Shown: positions 7,264 to 15,936, counted from the stretch's first letter. The stretch: DNA of 64,000 bases from Arenibaculum pallidiluteum (GCF_017355985.1 NZ_JAFIQU010000016.1:85916-149915), one strand, 5' to 3'. Numbers and translations are program-made. Notes: generated by a model not told the origin, from the sequence alone.

Positions 7264-9459
7264 ATGACGATCGGCAAGTGGTCCATCGGGCGGCTGGAAT
7301 GGGTCGTGGTCCTTCCGCTGGTCCTGCTGCTCGCCGCGGCGACCTTCAACGCCGGCCATTTCCTGGCCGAGTACCGGCGCGCGCGGGGCGCGGTCGAGCA
7401 GGGCCAGGAGATTCTCGAAGCCGTGGCTGATGTCCGGGCGGATCTCGGCGATCTCGAGACCGGTCAGCGGGGATACCTCCTGACGCTCGACCCCACCTAT
7501 CTCGAGCCCTACGAAGCGCGGCGCCGCCGCCTTCCGGACGAACTGCTGCGCCTGCAGGCATTGGTCGGTGGCGACCCGGATCAGGTCCGGCGGGCTGCTG
7601 CCCTGCGTGCCGCCGCCGAGAGCAAGGCAGACGAGCTGGCCGAGACCATCGCCGCGGTACGGCTGTCGGGCCTCGAGAAGGCGCTGGATATCGTCCGGAC
7701 GGGCAAGGGGGGCGCCGCGATGCGCGAGTTCCGCGCCATTGCGGACGAGATCGCGGATACCGCCAACATGCGGCTTAGCCGGGATCGGGACCGCGGCGCG
7801 GTGGCCGAGAGCCGCATGCTGGCGGCTGGCGCAGCGGCCGGCTTCTTGTCCTTCCTGTGTATCGGGCTGCTGGGATCGCATGCCCTGCGGCATTTCCGCG
7901 CCGCCTGCGCCAGCCACGGCCGCGAGCGCCGCTCCTGGGAGGAATTGCGCCGCAGCACGGAACTGAGCCGGCGGATGCTGAATGCCAGCGCCGACTGCGT
8001 GAAGCTGCTGGACCTGGACGGACGGCTGATCTCGATGAATCCCGGCGGCTGCCGGCTGATGGAGATCGACGACCTGCAGCCCTATGTCGGGGCGGACTGG
8101 TTCGGCTTCTGGACCGACGGCGAGACACGGCGCCTTGCCCGCCAGGCCTTCGACGAGGCCCGGGCCGGACGGACCGGCCGCTTCTCCGGCTTCTGCCCGA
8201 CCGCGAAGGGGACCCCGCGCTGGTGGGACGTCGCGATCTCCCCGGTGACGGAGGAGGACGGCACGGTCTGCCAGCTCCTGTCGGTGTCGCGCGACGTAAC
8301 CGAGCGGATGCAGGCCGAGCAGTCCCAGCGCGAGAGCCAGGGCCGCCTGCGCGCCATCCTGGAGACCACGCCCGAGTGCGTGAAGCTCGTGGGGGCTGAC
8401 GGGCTGCTGCTGCAGATGAACCGCGTCGGGCTGCGCATCGTCGAGGCCGAGTCCGAGGATGCCGTCCGGAACAGGCCGGTCCTCGACCTGATCGCCCCGG
8501 AGCACCGGGCGCAGTGGCTGGCCAACCACGAGCGCGTGTGCCGCGGCGAGGAGCTGAGCTGGGAGTTCGACCTGCTCGGCCTTAAGGGCACCCGGCGCCA
8601 CATGGAGACCCATGCCGCCCCGCTGGTCCTGGGCGACGGCACGCGGGCGCAGCTCGCGGTGACGCGCGACGTCACCGAGCGCCGGCTGCTCGAGCGCCAG
8701 CTCAAGCTGGCCAGGGACAAGGCCGAGGCGGCAGCGCAGATGAAGAGCCGTTTGCTCGCGGCCACGGGGCACGACCTCCGCCAGCCGCTGAACGTGATCT
8801 CGATGGCCCGGGACATGCTGGCCCCGCGCACGGTCGATCCCACCTCCTCCAAGTACCTGGCCTGGATCGGCGAGGCCGTGAAGCAGCTTGCGCGGAACCT
8901 CGACGACATCTCGGACATCTCGCGCATCGAATCGGGAGCCCTGAAGCCGAAGGTCGCCCCTATGCGGCTCGACGACGTGCTCGACGACGTCCGCGGCCTG
9001 TTCGCGCCGCTGGCCGAGCGAAAGGGGATTTCCCTGCGCGTTCTCGGCTGCTCGGCCGAGGTGGCGACCGACCGGGACATGCTGCGGCGGATCCTGGAGA
9101 ACCTGATCAGCAACGCCGTCAAGTACACGGGCTCGGGCGGATCCGTGCTGGTCGGCGTCCGTCGGCGCGGCGGCGCGCTTGCCCTCCAGGTCCTGGACAC
9201 CGGGGCCGGGATCCCCGCCGACCGGCTGGCGACGGCCTTCGACGCCTACCGCCGGCTCGACGCAACCACGCCGGGATTGGGCCTCGGCCTGTCCATCGTG
9301 AAGCAGACGGCGGACCTCCTGGGGCACCGGGTCGATGCGCGCTCGGTTCTCGGCCGGGGCTCGTGCTTCACGGTCGAGCTGGCGGCCGACCCCGCCGGGT
9401 CCGCGGCCCGGAACGCCGCCCCCGACACCGTCATGGATGCGGGCCGGCGCCTGGCCTGA
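7264..9459 (+). CDS. hybrid-type sensor: CHASE3-PAS-PAS histidine kinase, no adjacent response regulator
   Basis: The protein (731 residues from the ATG preceded by GGGAG) begins with a membrane helix (about 12-32), then a CHASE3 extracytoplasmic domain with the DLETGQRGYLLT motif, a second helix (about 178-200), and two PAS domains each containing a DCVKLLD- or ECVKLVG-type core. The kinase module follows, with phospho-acceptor His503 in ATGHDLRQPL, an N box NLISNAVKYT near residue 611, and G boxes DTGAGIP and GLGLGLSIV. No receiver domain or regulator gene is adjacent, so its partner is unknown. Earlier in-frame starts (7201, 7222) lack a ribosome site. Confidence 0.88.
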   Translation: MTIGKWSIGRLEWVVVLPLVLLLAAATFNAGHFLAEYRRARGAVEQGQEILEAVADVRADLGDLETGQRGYLLTLDPTYLEPYEARRRRLPDELLRLQALVGGDPDQVRRAAALRAAAESKADELAETIAAVRLSGLEKALDIVRTGKGGAAMREFRAIADEIADTANMRLSRDRDRGAVAESRMLAAGAAAGFLSFLCIGLLGSHALRHFRAACASHGRERRSWEELRRSTELSRRMLNASADCVKLLDLDGRLISMNPGGCRLMEIDDLQPYVGADWFGFWTDGETRRLARQAFDEARAGRTGRFSGFCPTAKGTPRWWDVAISPVTEEDGTVCQLLSVSRDVTERMQAEQSQRESQGRLRAILETTPECVKLVGADGLLLQMNRVGLRIVEAESEDAVRNRPVLDLIAPEHRAQWLANHERVCRGEELSWEFDLLGLKGTRRHMETHAAPLVLGDGTRAQLAVTRDVTERRLLERQLKLARDKAEAAAQMKSRLLAATGHDLRQPLNVISMARDMLAPRTVDPTSSKYLAWIGEAVKQLARNLDDISDISRIESGALKPKVAPMRLDDVLDDVRGLFAPLAERKGISLRVLGCSAEVATDRDMLRRILENLISNAVKYTGSGGSVLVGVRRRGGALALQVLDTGAGIPADRLATAFDAYRRLDATTPGLGLGLSIVKQTADLLGHRVDARSVLGRGSCFTVELAADPAGSAARNAAPDTVMDAGRRLA

Positions 9460-9469
9460 CGGCGCGGGG

Positions 9470-9898
9470 CTATAGCCGGGCGCCCATCCAGGCCAGCAGC
9501 GTCCCCAGAAACGAAGCGGCGACCGGACCTTCGAAGCTCGGGACGCCCGGCGCCGCGGGCTTGAACGCGTGGCTGAGACCAGCGAGGGTGACGACCGCAC
9601 TGCCGTCGCTCCGGTCCGCCAGCGCCGCGGCGAAGACCCCGCCATCCGCCGTCGCCGAGACCTGCATGTCCGCGCCACCCATCACGACCAGCACCGGCAC
9701 GGGCGCCCGCGCCGCGAGCGCCGCAGGGTCCAGGGCGAGCAGCGATCGAAGGAACGGGCCGGCATAGTCGGGATAGAGCGCCTTCAGGCCCGGTGGCACG
9801 TCGTCGCGGACCTGTCCCGTCTCCGCGATCGCGGCGCGGATCATCCGGTCGGCTTCGAGGATCGCCTCGCGCGCGTGCAGTCGCGTGCATCCATCCAT
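9470..9898 (-). pseudogene. 5'-truncated alpha/beta hydrolase remnant
   Basis: The 142-residue frame matches only the C-terminal half of an alpha/beta hydrolase: a cap-like region, then VPVLVVMGGADMQV, where the acid residue of the triad sits, and AGLSHAF, carrying the catalytic His. The N-terminal half with the GxSxG nucleophile is absent, and nothing like it appears in any minus-strand frame up to the SDR gene at 10116. Hydrolases of this type are normally about twice as long. It is therefore most likely a decayed gene whose 5' part was lost. It is convergent with the histidine kinase, with about 10 bases between stops. Confidence 0.6.
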
Positions 9899-10115
9899 GG
9901 CTCATCCACCCGGGATAGCACGGTCCCGGGCGGCAGGGGCCATCGCCGCCATCGCACCGCGGTGCCGTGGGGTGCCGCGGAGGTCATCGCGCGGCAGCGG
10001 CATTCCTGACCCGTGCGCGGGGCGGGGCGCGGCGGCTTGCCGCGCCTCTGGACCCTGTTTAGCGTCGGCATATCGCCGGTCCGGCCGGGCCGCGCTCACG
10101 AACAGGGAGACAGGG

Positions 10116-10877
10116 ATGGCCCGTCTGGACGGCAAGGTGGTTCTGGTGACCGGTGCATCGCGCGGGATCGGGCTCGCCGCCTCCCTGGCGCTGGCCGGGT
10201 CGGGCGCCACGGTGGTCGGCCTCGGCCGCAGCGTCGGCGGCGCCCAGGATCTGCAGGCGGGCTTGGCCGCGGCGGGCCGGCCGCATCTGCTGCTCCCCTG
10301 CGATGTCGCCGACTGGGAATCCGTCAGCGCCGCGGTCGACCAGGCGCGGGACCGGTTCGGCGGCATCGACGCGCTGGTCAACAATGCGGGCGTGGTCGAT
10401 CCCATCGGCCGCCTTGGCGACACCGACCCGGCCCGGTGGCAGGCGAACATCGCGATCAATCTGTGCGGCGCGTATTTCGTGGTGCGGGCGGCGCTGCCCG
10501 CCCTGCTCGCGCGCAGGGGCGTCGTGGTGAACGTCAGCTCGGGCGCCGCGCACCGGGCGGTCGAGGGGTGGTCGGCCTATTGTGCGGGCAAGGCCGGGCT
10601 CGCCATGCTGACGCGCAGCCTCGCCCTCGAATACGGCGCCGAAGGGCTGCGGGCCTACGGCTTCCAGCCGGGCGTCGTCGACACCGAGATGCAGGTGCAG
10701 ATCCGCGCCTCGGGCATCAACGAGGTCAGCCGGTTGCGGCGGGAGGATCTGGCGCGGCCCGAGGATCCTGCCCGCGCGATCGTCTGGCTCTGCGGGGAGG
10801 AGGCCGGCGATCTTGCCGGGCAGGAGCTGACCATCCGGGACCCTGATTTCCGACGCCGGGCCGGCCTCGCCGCGTGA
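10116..10877 (+). CDS. SDR family NAD(P)-dependent oxidoreductase
   Basis: This 253-residue protein is a classical short-chain dehydrogenase/reductase. It has the cofactor glycine motif TGASRGIG near residues 12-19, the NNAG motif, the catalytic Ser in NVSSGAAH and the YCAGK active-site Tyr/Lys pair, then the PGVVDTEM segment typical of the family. The reaction is oxidation or reduction of an alcohol/carbonyl; the substrate is unknown. The ATG at 10116 follows a GGGAGACAGGG purine-rich stretch. It stands alone between the hydrolase remnant and the rpoH promoter region. Confidence 0.88.
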   Translation: MARLDGKVVLVTGASRGIGLAASLALAGSGATVVGLGRSVGGAQDLQAGLAAAGRPHLLLPCDVADWESVSAAVDQARDRFGGIDALVNNAGVVDPIGRLGDTDPARWQANIAINLCGAYFVVRAALPALLARRGVVVNVSSGAAHRAVEGWSAYCAGKAGLAMLTRSLALEYGAEGLRAYGFQPGVVDTEMQVQIRASGINEVSRLRREDLARPEDPARAIVWLCGEEAGDLAGQELTIRDPDFRRRAGLAA

Positions 10878-10932
10878 ACGACCGGCGCCGCTCCGGCACA
10901 TCGTTTTGGGTTCGGAATCATGCGGGCAGCCC

Positions 10933-10960
10933 CTTGAAACGCCGGGGGGCGGCCCCATCT
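10933..10960 (+). promoter_or_regulatory. sigma-32 (heat-shock) promoter of rpoH
   Basis: CTTGAAA (10933-10939) and CCCCATCT (10953-10960) are separated by 13 bases, matching the enterobacterial sigma-32 consensus CTTGAAA-N13-15-CCCCATNT almost perfectly. Transcription would begin near 10967 and give a leader of about 135 bases before the rpoH ATG. This implies that RpoH drives its own gene. Confidence 0.7.
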
Positions 10961-11102
10961 ATAGCCTGTTCCCGCACATATCCCCGACAACCGGCTGGCG
11001 CCGCGCCAGACCGGATTTCGTCGTCTCCGCCCGAGGGGCGCGTCGTGCGCTCCCGGGGCGGACGAGAGGGATTTGCGTCGCGGGACCCAGATGGGGGGAC
11101 GC

Positions 11103-11996
11103 ATGCAACGTTTCAATGACGACATGGTGAGCCGCCAGTTCCAGGTGGCCAACAAGTACGACTACCTCTCGGCCGAGGAGGAGCGCGAGCTCGTGCGGCG
11201 CTGGCGGACCGAGAACGACCAGAAGGCGCTCGACCGTCTGCTGGGCGCGCATCTGCGGCTCGTCTTCAAGGTCGCCCGCAAGTACGCCGGCTATGGCCTG
11301 CCGGTGGAGGAGCTGGTGAGCGAGGGCAATGTCGGCCTGATGCAGGCCGCGCAGAAGTTCGACCCGGAGAAGGGCTTCCGCTTCAACACCTACGCCCTGT
11401 GGTGGGTGAAGGCGGCGATCCAGGAGCACGTGCTGCATAACTGGTCCATGGTGAAGATCGGCACCACGGCTGCGCAGAAGAAGCTGTTCTTCAACCTGCG
11501 CCGCTTGAAGGGCCAGATGGCCGAGCTCGAGGGCGGTGACCTGTCGCCCGAGGCGGTCGCGTCCATCGCGGTCGATCTCGACGTGCCCGAGGCCGAGGTG
11601 ATCGAGATGAACCGGCGCCTGGCGGCCAACGACGCCTCGTTGAACGTCCGCATGGGCGAGGACCAGGACAACGAGTGGCAGGATACGCTCGCCGACGAGC
11701 GCGCCAGCCAGGAGGTCCGGTTCGGCGACGCCGAGGAACTGAAGCAGCGTCAGGGACACCTGCGTGAGGCGCTCGACCGGCTTCCGGAGCGGGATCGCGA
11801 GATCCTGATCGCCCGGCGGCTGCGCGACGAGCCGATCACTCTGGAGGAGCTGAGCCAGCGCTACAGCATCTCGCGCGAGCGGGTGCGCCAGCTCGAGAAC
11901 CGCGCCTTCGACAAGGTGCAGAAGGCGGTGCTGACCGGTGCCAAGGCCCAGCAGGCCGCGGCGGTGCGGGCCATCGAGATGCATCGTGCCGCATGA
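11103..11996 (+). CDS. rpoH: RNA polymerase heat-shock sigma factor RpoH (sigma-32)
   Basis: The 297-residue protein has sigma-70 region 2 (VEELVSEGNVGLMQAAQKFD, then FNTYALWWVKAAIQ), the RpoH-specific box QKKLFFNLR at about residues 125-133, and a C-terminal region 4 with LPERDREILIARRL and the ISRERVRQLENRAF helix-turn-helix. It directs RNA polymerase to heat-shock promoters for chaperones and proteases. GGGGGGA sits just before the ATG at 11103, favouring this start over the ATGs at 11073 and 11091. It is flanked by a consensus sigma-32 promoter upstream and a strong terminator downstream, so it is monocistronic and probably autoregulated. Confidence 0.96.
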   Translation: MQRFNDDMVSRQFQVANKYDYLSAEEERELVRRWRTENDQKALDRLLGAHLRLVFKVARKYAGYGLPVEELVSEGNVGLMQAAQKFDPEKGFRFNTYALWWVKAAIQEHVLHNWSMVKIGTTAAQKKLFFNLRRLKGQMAELEGGDLSPEAVASIAVDLDVPEAEVIEMNRRLAANDASLNVRMGEDQDNEWQDTLADERASQEVRFGDAEELKQRQGHLREALDRLPERDREILIARRLRDEPITLEELSQRYSISRERVRQLENRAFDKVQKAVLTGAKAQQAAAVRAIEMHRAA

Positions 11997-12025
11997 CGCC
12001 GACTTTCACAGCGACCTCCATCCGG

Positions 12026-12058
12026 ACCCCCGGCGGAACCCCGCCGGGGGTTTTTCTT
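12026..12058 (+). terminator. rho-independent terminator of rpoH
   Basis: A perfect 11-bp stem (ACCCCCGGCGG, 12026-12036, pairing with 12041-12051) closes a 4-base loop and is followed by TTTTTCTTT. It stands 30 bases after the rpoH stop. Confidence 0.95.
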
Positions 12059-12150
12059 TGCCCGGTGGCGGCCGAAAGCGCGATGCGCGCGCGATCAGCC
12101 CGGTGAAGCTCTGTTGACCTCCGCGGGAGATCCATCCAGGAGGTCGTTCC

Positions 12151-12444
12151 ATGGCAAAGCAGCAGCAGAACGAAGGCGGCCAGGGCCAATGGACCGAGGC
12201 CGAGCAGGACGCCGCGGCCAGGAAGGGGCAGGGCGCCGAGATCGGCGGGACCCACGGTGCCGAGCAGCCCCCCGAGGGCGCTGACCCGGGCGCCGACCCG
12301 GGCGCTGACCGGGTGGGCGGTGACCAGACGGGCGGAGCCGGGGCCAACAACACGAACCGCATGGCCGAGAAGGGGAGCCAGGGCTCCAGCGGCGGGCTGA
12401 GCGGCGGCGGGGGCTCTCCCGGCGGAGGCATGGACAAGCCCTGA
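12151..12444 (+). CDS. small hydrophilic low-complexity protein of unknown function
   Basis: This 97-residue frame has a strong ribosome site (CCAGGAGG about 7 bases before the ATG). The protein is rich in Gly, Gln, Ala, Asp and Glu, has no hydrophobic stretch or Cys, and contains a duplicated DPGA unit (GADPGADPGAD) from a 12-bp DNA repeat near 12285-12310. It ends in a Gly/Ser-rich tail. Composition suggests an intrinsically disordered, possibly desiccation- or stress-related cytoplasmic protein, but no family is recognised. It follows the rpoH terminator and so has its own promoter. Confidence 0.6.
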   Translation: MAKQQQNEGGQGQWTEAEQDAAARKGQGAEIGGTHGAEQPPEGADPGADPGADRVGGDQTGGAGANNTNRMAEKGSQGSSGGLSGGGGSPGGGMDKP

Positions 12445-12509
12445 AATGCCGCTGTAAGGCAGGGCCTGCGGGCGGCCGGCGGCACCGGCGGCCGGGCGTC
12501 CGCGCAGCA

Positions 12510-12530
12510 ATAAGACCGCTATAAGACCGC
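12510..12530 (+). repeat. 11-bp-spaced direct repeat before the amino-acid-binding protein gene
   Basis: ATAAGACCGC occurs at 12510-12519 and 12521-12530, one helical turn apart and about 24 bases before the ATG. The spacing suits two protomers of a regulator binding one DNA face, or it marks the transcript leader. Confidence 0.4.
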
Positions 12531-12553
12531 GCGGATGCGGCAAAGGAGGAATC

Positions 12554-13660
12554 ATGATCAAGGGCATTCCGGTCCTGGCAGCCCTTGCGCTGCTGGGCGG
12601 GACGGGAGGCGCGCGCGCCGACATCGTGATCGGCCTCGGCACGGCCACCACCGGGGCCGTGGCGGCCCTGGGCGAGCAGACGGTCCATGGCGCCACCCAG
12701 GCGCTCAAGGACATCAATTCGAAGGGTGGCGTGCTGGGCCAGCAGCTCGTGTTGCGGGTTGGCGATGACGCCTGCGACCCGCGCCAGGCGGTCGCCGTCG
12801 CCAACCGCTTCGTCTCGGAGCCGGCTGCCGCGGTGGTCGGGCATCTGTGCTCGGGCTCGACGATCCCGGCGGCGGGCGTCTATGCCGAGGAAGGTGTGGT
12901 CATGGTCACGCCGACCGCCACCAACCCGGCCCTGACCGAGAGCGGCTTCGACACGATTTTCCGGGTCTGCGGGCGCGACGACCAGCAGGGCGTGGTCTCG
13001 GGCCGCTATCTCGCCCAGGCCTACAAGGGCAGGAACGTCGCCGTCGTGGACGACAAGGGCTCCTACGGCAAGGGCCTCGCCGACGTGGTCGCGCGCACGG
13101 TCGAATCCGCCGGCGGGAAGGTGGCCTACCGCGGATCCGTCAACGCGGGCGAGCGCGACTTCGCGGCGCTGATCAGCAACCTGAAGGAACGCGGAATCGA
13201 TGCCGTCTTCTACGGCGGCTACCACCCGGAGCTCGGCCTCATCGTGCGGCAGGCCCGGGCGATGGGCTTCGAGGGGCGCTTCATCGCCGGCGACGGCCTC
13301 AACAACCCCGAATTCTGGTCGATCACCGGGCCCGCGGGCGAGGGCACACTGTACACGGACAGTCCCTCGGCGGCGGAGAACCCCGCGGCGCGCGCGCTGA
13401 ACGACGCGTTCCGGGCGGGCGGCCTCGGCACCCCGGGGAACTTCGCCTACTACGCCTATGCCGCGGTCCAGGTGATCGCCCAGGGCATGCAGAAGGCGGG
13501 CTCCACCGACAGCCGCAAGCTCGCCGCGGCCCTGCGCGACGGCACCTACGAGACCGTCGTCGGGCCGATCCGCTTCGATTCCAAGGGCGACGTGGTCGAG
13601 CCCGCCTACGTCCTCTACGAATGGAAGAACGGGGCCAACGTGCCGGCCGCCATCAAGTGA
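12554..13660 (+). CDS. branched-chain amino acid ABC transporter periplasmic binding protein (LivJ-like)
   Basis: The 368-residue protein carries a signal peptide ending near ARA-D (residue 22-23) and the Leu/Ile/Val-binding fold: IVIGLGTATTG at the mature N-terminus, HLCSGSTIPAAGVYAEEGVVMVTPTATN in the ligand region (two Cys are present), and FYGGYHPELG in the second lobe. Family members capture branched-chain or related amino acids in the periplasm for an ABC importer. AAAGGAGG precedes the ATG closely. No livHMGF permease or ATPase genes are adjacent, so it either works with a distant transporter or acts as a sensor component. Confidence 0.9.
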   Translation: MIKGIPVLAALALLGGTGGARADIVIGLGTATTGAVAALGEQTVHGATQALKDINSKGGVLGQQLVLRVGDDACDPRQAVAVANRFVSEPAAAVVGHLCSGSTIPAAGVYAEEGVVMVTPTATNPALTESGFDTIFRVCGRDDQQGVVSGRYLAQAYKGRNVAVVDDKGSYGKGLADVVARTVESAGGKVAYRGSVNAGERDFAALISNLKERGIDAVFYGGYHPELGLIVRQARAMGFEGRFIAGDGLNNPEFWSITGPAGEGTLYTDSPSAAENPAARALNDAFRAGGLGTPGNFAYYAYAAVQVIAQGMQKAGSTDSRKLAAALRDGTYETVVGPIRFDSKGDVVEPAYVLYEWKNGANVPAAIK

Positions 13661-13703
13661 CCCGCGGCTGCTGACCCGCAGGCGCGCCCCCCGCGGAAGG
13701 CGA

Positions 13704-13730
13704 GCCCGGGCGGCCAGTCGCCGCCCGGGC
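13704..13730. terminator. bidirectional terminator-like hairpin
   Basis: A perfect 10-bp stem (GCCCGGGCGG at 13704-13713 pairing with 13721-13730) with a 7-base loop lies between two convergent genes. There is no clear U-run, so it may need Rho or act as a 3' end stabiliser. Confidence 0.6.
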
Positions 13731-13741
13731 GCTTCGTGCGA

Positions 13742-13894
13742 TCAGGCAGTCTCGTCCGGACGCTTGGCGGATTCGGTGTCGGGGGTCGTGGGCTTCCCCG
13801 TGTCCGACACCTCCTGGGCGGCGTCCAGCGGGTCGGCAATCTTCTCGGGCGTGCCGGTCAGCGCCTTGCCCTTCGGCGGCGTCTCGTGGGTCAT
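13742..13894 (-). CDS. 50-residue hypothetical protein
   Basis: The frame encodes a short, hydrophilic, Pro/Thr/Asp/Lys-rich protein starting MTHETPPKGK and ending AKRPDETA. GAGGA lies 8 bases before the ATG at 13894; an upstream in-frame start at 13927 has no ribosome site. It lacks membrane segments and Cys. It is convergent with the amino-acid-binding protein gene and divergent from the DUF2892-like gene. No function is recognised; composition resembles small disordered proteins. Confidence 0.5.
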   Translation of the reverse strand: MTHETPPKGKALTGTPEKIADPLDAAQEVSDTGKPTTPDTESAKRPDETA

Positions 13895-14024
13895 CGTGGT
13901 CCTCGCGCGTCGTGGGTCGACTTGCAACAGCGCCTCGACCGTGAAGTCGCGCCGCGACGGTCCGAGGAACCCGGGAGCCTTCCGCCATGTTGCTCCCCTG
14001 GGAATTCAGATGGAGAAGCACAGC

Positions 14025-14312
14025 ATGGCGGGCGATCCCTTCCGCGCCTTTTACGAGAGCACCTTCGGCGGCACCCGCAATGTCGGCCGCATGGAGGGCC
14101 TGGCGTCCATCGGCCTCGGCCTCGGCTTCGCCGCCGGCGGCCTTCAGAAGGCCGATGCGCGGGGCGCGCTGATGGGCCTGATCGGTGCCTATCTGGTGGC
14201 GCGCGGCATGAGCCGGCATTGCCCGATCAAAGCGGTCTTCCAGGACGGCGCGACGCACCGGCTCGCGGACGGATCCTCGTCCGACAACCGCTCGGCCGTG
14301 ACGCGGTCCTGA
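14025..14312 (+). CDS. DUF2892-like small membrane protein
   Basis: The 95-residue protein has the YgaP-type transmembrane core: RNVGRMEGLASIGLGLGFAAGG, then a second hydrophobic helix ALMGLIGAYLVARG, then the SRHCPIKAVF motif whose Cys-Pro is typical of the DUF2892 family. Members are small inner-membrane proteins of unknown function, sometimes fused to rhodanese domains. GGAG lies 9 bases before the ATG at 14025; an ATG five codons earlier (14010) is possible but poorly preceded. The tail beyond residue 70 is hydrophilic. Confidence 0.7.
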   Translation: MAGDPFRAFYESTFGGTRNVGRMEGLASIGLGLGFAAGGLQKADARGALMGLIGAYLVARGMSRHCPIKAVFQDGATHRLADGSSSDNRSAVTRS

Positions 14313-14337
14313 CCCGGTCGGCCGAGGCGGGGCTCCC

Positions 14338-15003
14338 ATGGCTGCCGGGCGGTTTCGTCGTCTACCCGTCGTCGCGCTGGCCTCGGCCCTTGCGGCAGGC
14401 TGCGCCGAGCGCGACGCCGATCTCGGCATGTACGGCTGGAACGCCAGCATGGTCCAGCCCGGCGGAGGCGCATCGGCCGACCCCACCGCGGCCGCCATGG
14501 TCGTGCCCTCGGACCGGTCCTTCGGCGGGCCGCCCGGTGCCGAGATCCTGTTCGGCCATCCCGGCCTCCGGGTGGAGATCGCATGCGAGGCGCTGCAGTC
14601 GGGGCTGCCGCGCCTCGACGACGGGGCGCCCTGGCGGCCCCTGGCGACGCGCTGGCCCGACGAGCGCGCGGCCGACGAGATGACGGCGGCCGACGCGCGC
14701 GACTGCCCGCGGCTCGCCGATTTCTACGACTTCGCGCGGGCGGCGCCGCGGCTGGCCTCGCTCGGGCTGCCCGGCGCCGCCGGGCCGGTGCTCGCCGGCC
14801 GCGCGGCCGATGAGGGGCCGGAGATCGTGGTCGATCTCTCCAGCGTGCCGGTCGAGGAGATGCGGCGGGCGGTCGGCCTCTGGCGCGACCGCATCACGCG
14901 CGAGCCGAGGTTCTGGGATGCCCACCAGGGCGAGGCCTTCGTCCGGGCGGAGCTGCAGGACCTGACCGCGCGCTACGGGCTCGGTGTCGTGGCGTCGCGC
15001 TGA
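14338..15003 (+). CDS. putative lipoprotein of unknown function
   Basis: The 221-residue protein begins with a basic n-region and hydrophobic stretch ending in LAAGC (Cys near residue 22), a convincing lipobox, so it is predicted to be lipid-anchored in the envelope. The mature part is Asp/Glu/Arg-rich, with no motif I recognise, and contains two further Cys (EIACEAL and DARDCPRL) that could form a disulfide. It starts 25 bases after the DUF2892-like gene, possibly in the same transcript, and converges with the methyltransferase gene. Confidence 0.65.
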   Translation: MAAGRFRRLPVVALASALAAGCAERDADLGMYGWNASMVQPGGGASADPTAAAMVVPSDRSFGGPPGAEILFGHPGLRVEIACEALQSGLPRLDDGAPWRPLATRWPDERAADEMTAADARDCPRLADFYDFARAAPRLASLGLPGAAGPVLAGRAADEGPEIVVDLSSVPVEEMRRAVGLWRDRITREPRFWDAHQGEAFVRAELQDLTARYGLGVVASR

Positions 15004-15024
15004 AGCCTTTTCCTGGGGTCGCGC

Positions 15025-15936
15025 TCAGGCGCTCCCGGCGGGCGGCTTGCCCTCGAGGGTGCCCAGCGTCTGCGCCAGGCTGTGCTGGGCGCTGCCGCGG
15101 GCCAGCGGCTTCTGCTGGCTCTCATGCGGGGTCCAGCCCAGCATCCAGACCACCTGGAACGTCGCCTCGATGCGGCCGTCGGGCGCCGCGTGGAGCTCGG
15201 CGTAGCGCTGGGCGGCTGCCGTCAGCAGGCCCCGCGTCGCCGGCGTCCGGGGCCGGTTCAGCCCGGCATTGGTCTCGCCCATGCCGCGTAGCTCGGCCAT
15301 CAGGCGGAAGGCGTTCTCGTAGGTGACGGTGATCTCGTCCCCGTCCACCACGGGCAGGGCGAAGCCCGCACGCTGGAGCAGCGAGCCCGCGTCGCGCAGC
15401 TCGGCGAAGGGCGAGACGCGCGGGCTGACGCCGCCGCGGATCTCCAGCTCGGCCTCCATCAGGCAGCGGCGCAGCTCGAACAGCGTCTCGCCGCCCAGCA
15501 TGGCGCCGACGAACAGCCCGTCCGGCCGCAGGGCACGGCGGAGCTGGATCAGCGCGCCGGGCAGGTCGTTCACCCAGTGCAGGCTCAGCGCGCTGACCAC
15601 CAGGTCGAAGCTGCCGGGCGCGAAGGGCAGCGCTTCCTCGTCCGCGGCGAGGCGCAGGCCCGGCGCGTGGCGGGCCATGCGTTCGGACAGATCGCAGGAG
15701 GCCAGCGTCTCGACGCCCTTCCCTGCCGCGAGGAGGCGCCGCCCCAACTCACCCCGATGGCAGCCGAGATCGAGCGCCGTCGTGAAGCCCTGCCGCACGT
15801 CGTGCAGGCGGTCGACCAGCCGCTCCGCCACCTCCTCCACCAGAAAGGAATGGCCGTGGAAGCCGGGCGCGGCCCGGTCGCGGCGGCGCCGGACCAGGGC
15901 ACGGTCGAAGACGGTCATGGCGTCTGAGTCGGACAT
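15025..15936 (-). CDS. NDUFAF5-like SAM-dependent methyltransferase-fold protein
   Basis: The 303-residue protein opens with FDRALVRRRRDRAAPGF, characteristic of the alphaproteobacterial/mitochondrial NDUFAF5 group, followed by the SAM-binding motif LDLGCHRGELG (about residues 54-65) and ALSLHWVNDLPG. The mitochondrial homologue hydroxylates an Arg of complex I during assembly; the bacterial role is inferred, not shown. BioC is the main alternative among related families. It is divergent from comF, the usual alphaproteobacterial arrangement. The ATG at 15918 is an alternative start; neither has a strong ribosome site. Confidence 0.8.
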   Translation of the reverse strand: MSDSDAMTVFDRALVRRRRDRAAPGFHGHSFLVEEVAERLVDRLHDVRQGFTTALDLGCHRGELGRRLLAAGKGVETLASCDLSERMARHAPGLRLAADEEALPFAPGSFDLVVSALSLHWVNDLPGALIQLRRALRPDGLFVGAMLGGETLFELRRCLMEAELEIRGGVSPRVSPFAELRDAGSLLQRAGFALPVVDGDEITVTYENAFRLMAELRGMGETNAGLNRPRTPATRGLLTAAAQRYAELHAAPDGRIEATFQVVWMLGWTPHESQQKPLARGSAQHSLAQTLGTLEGKPPAGSA

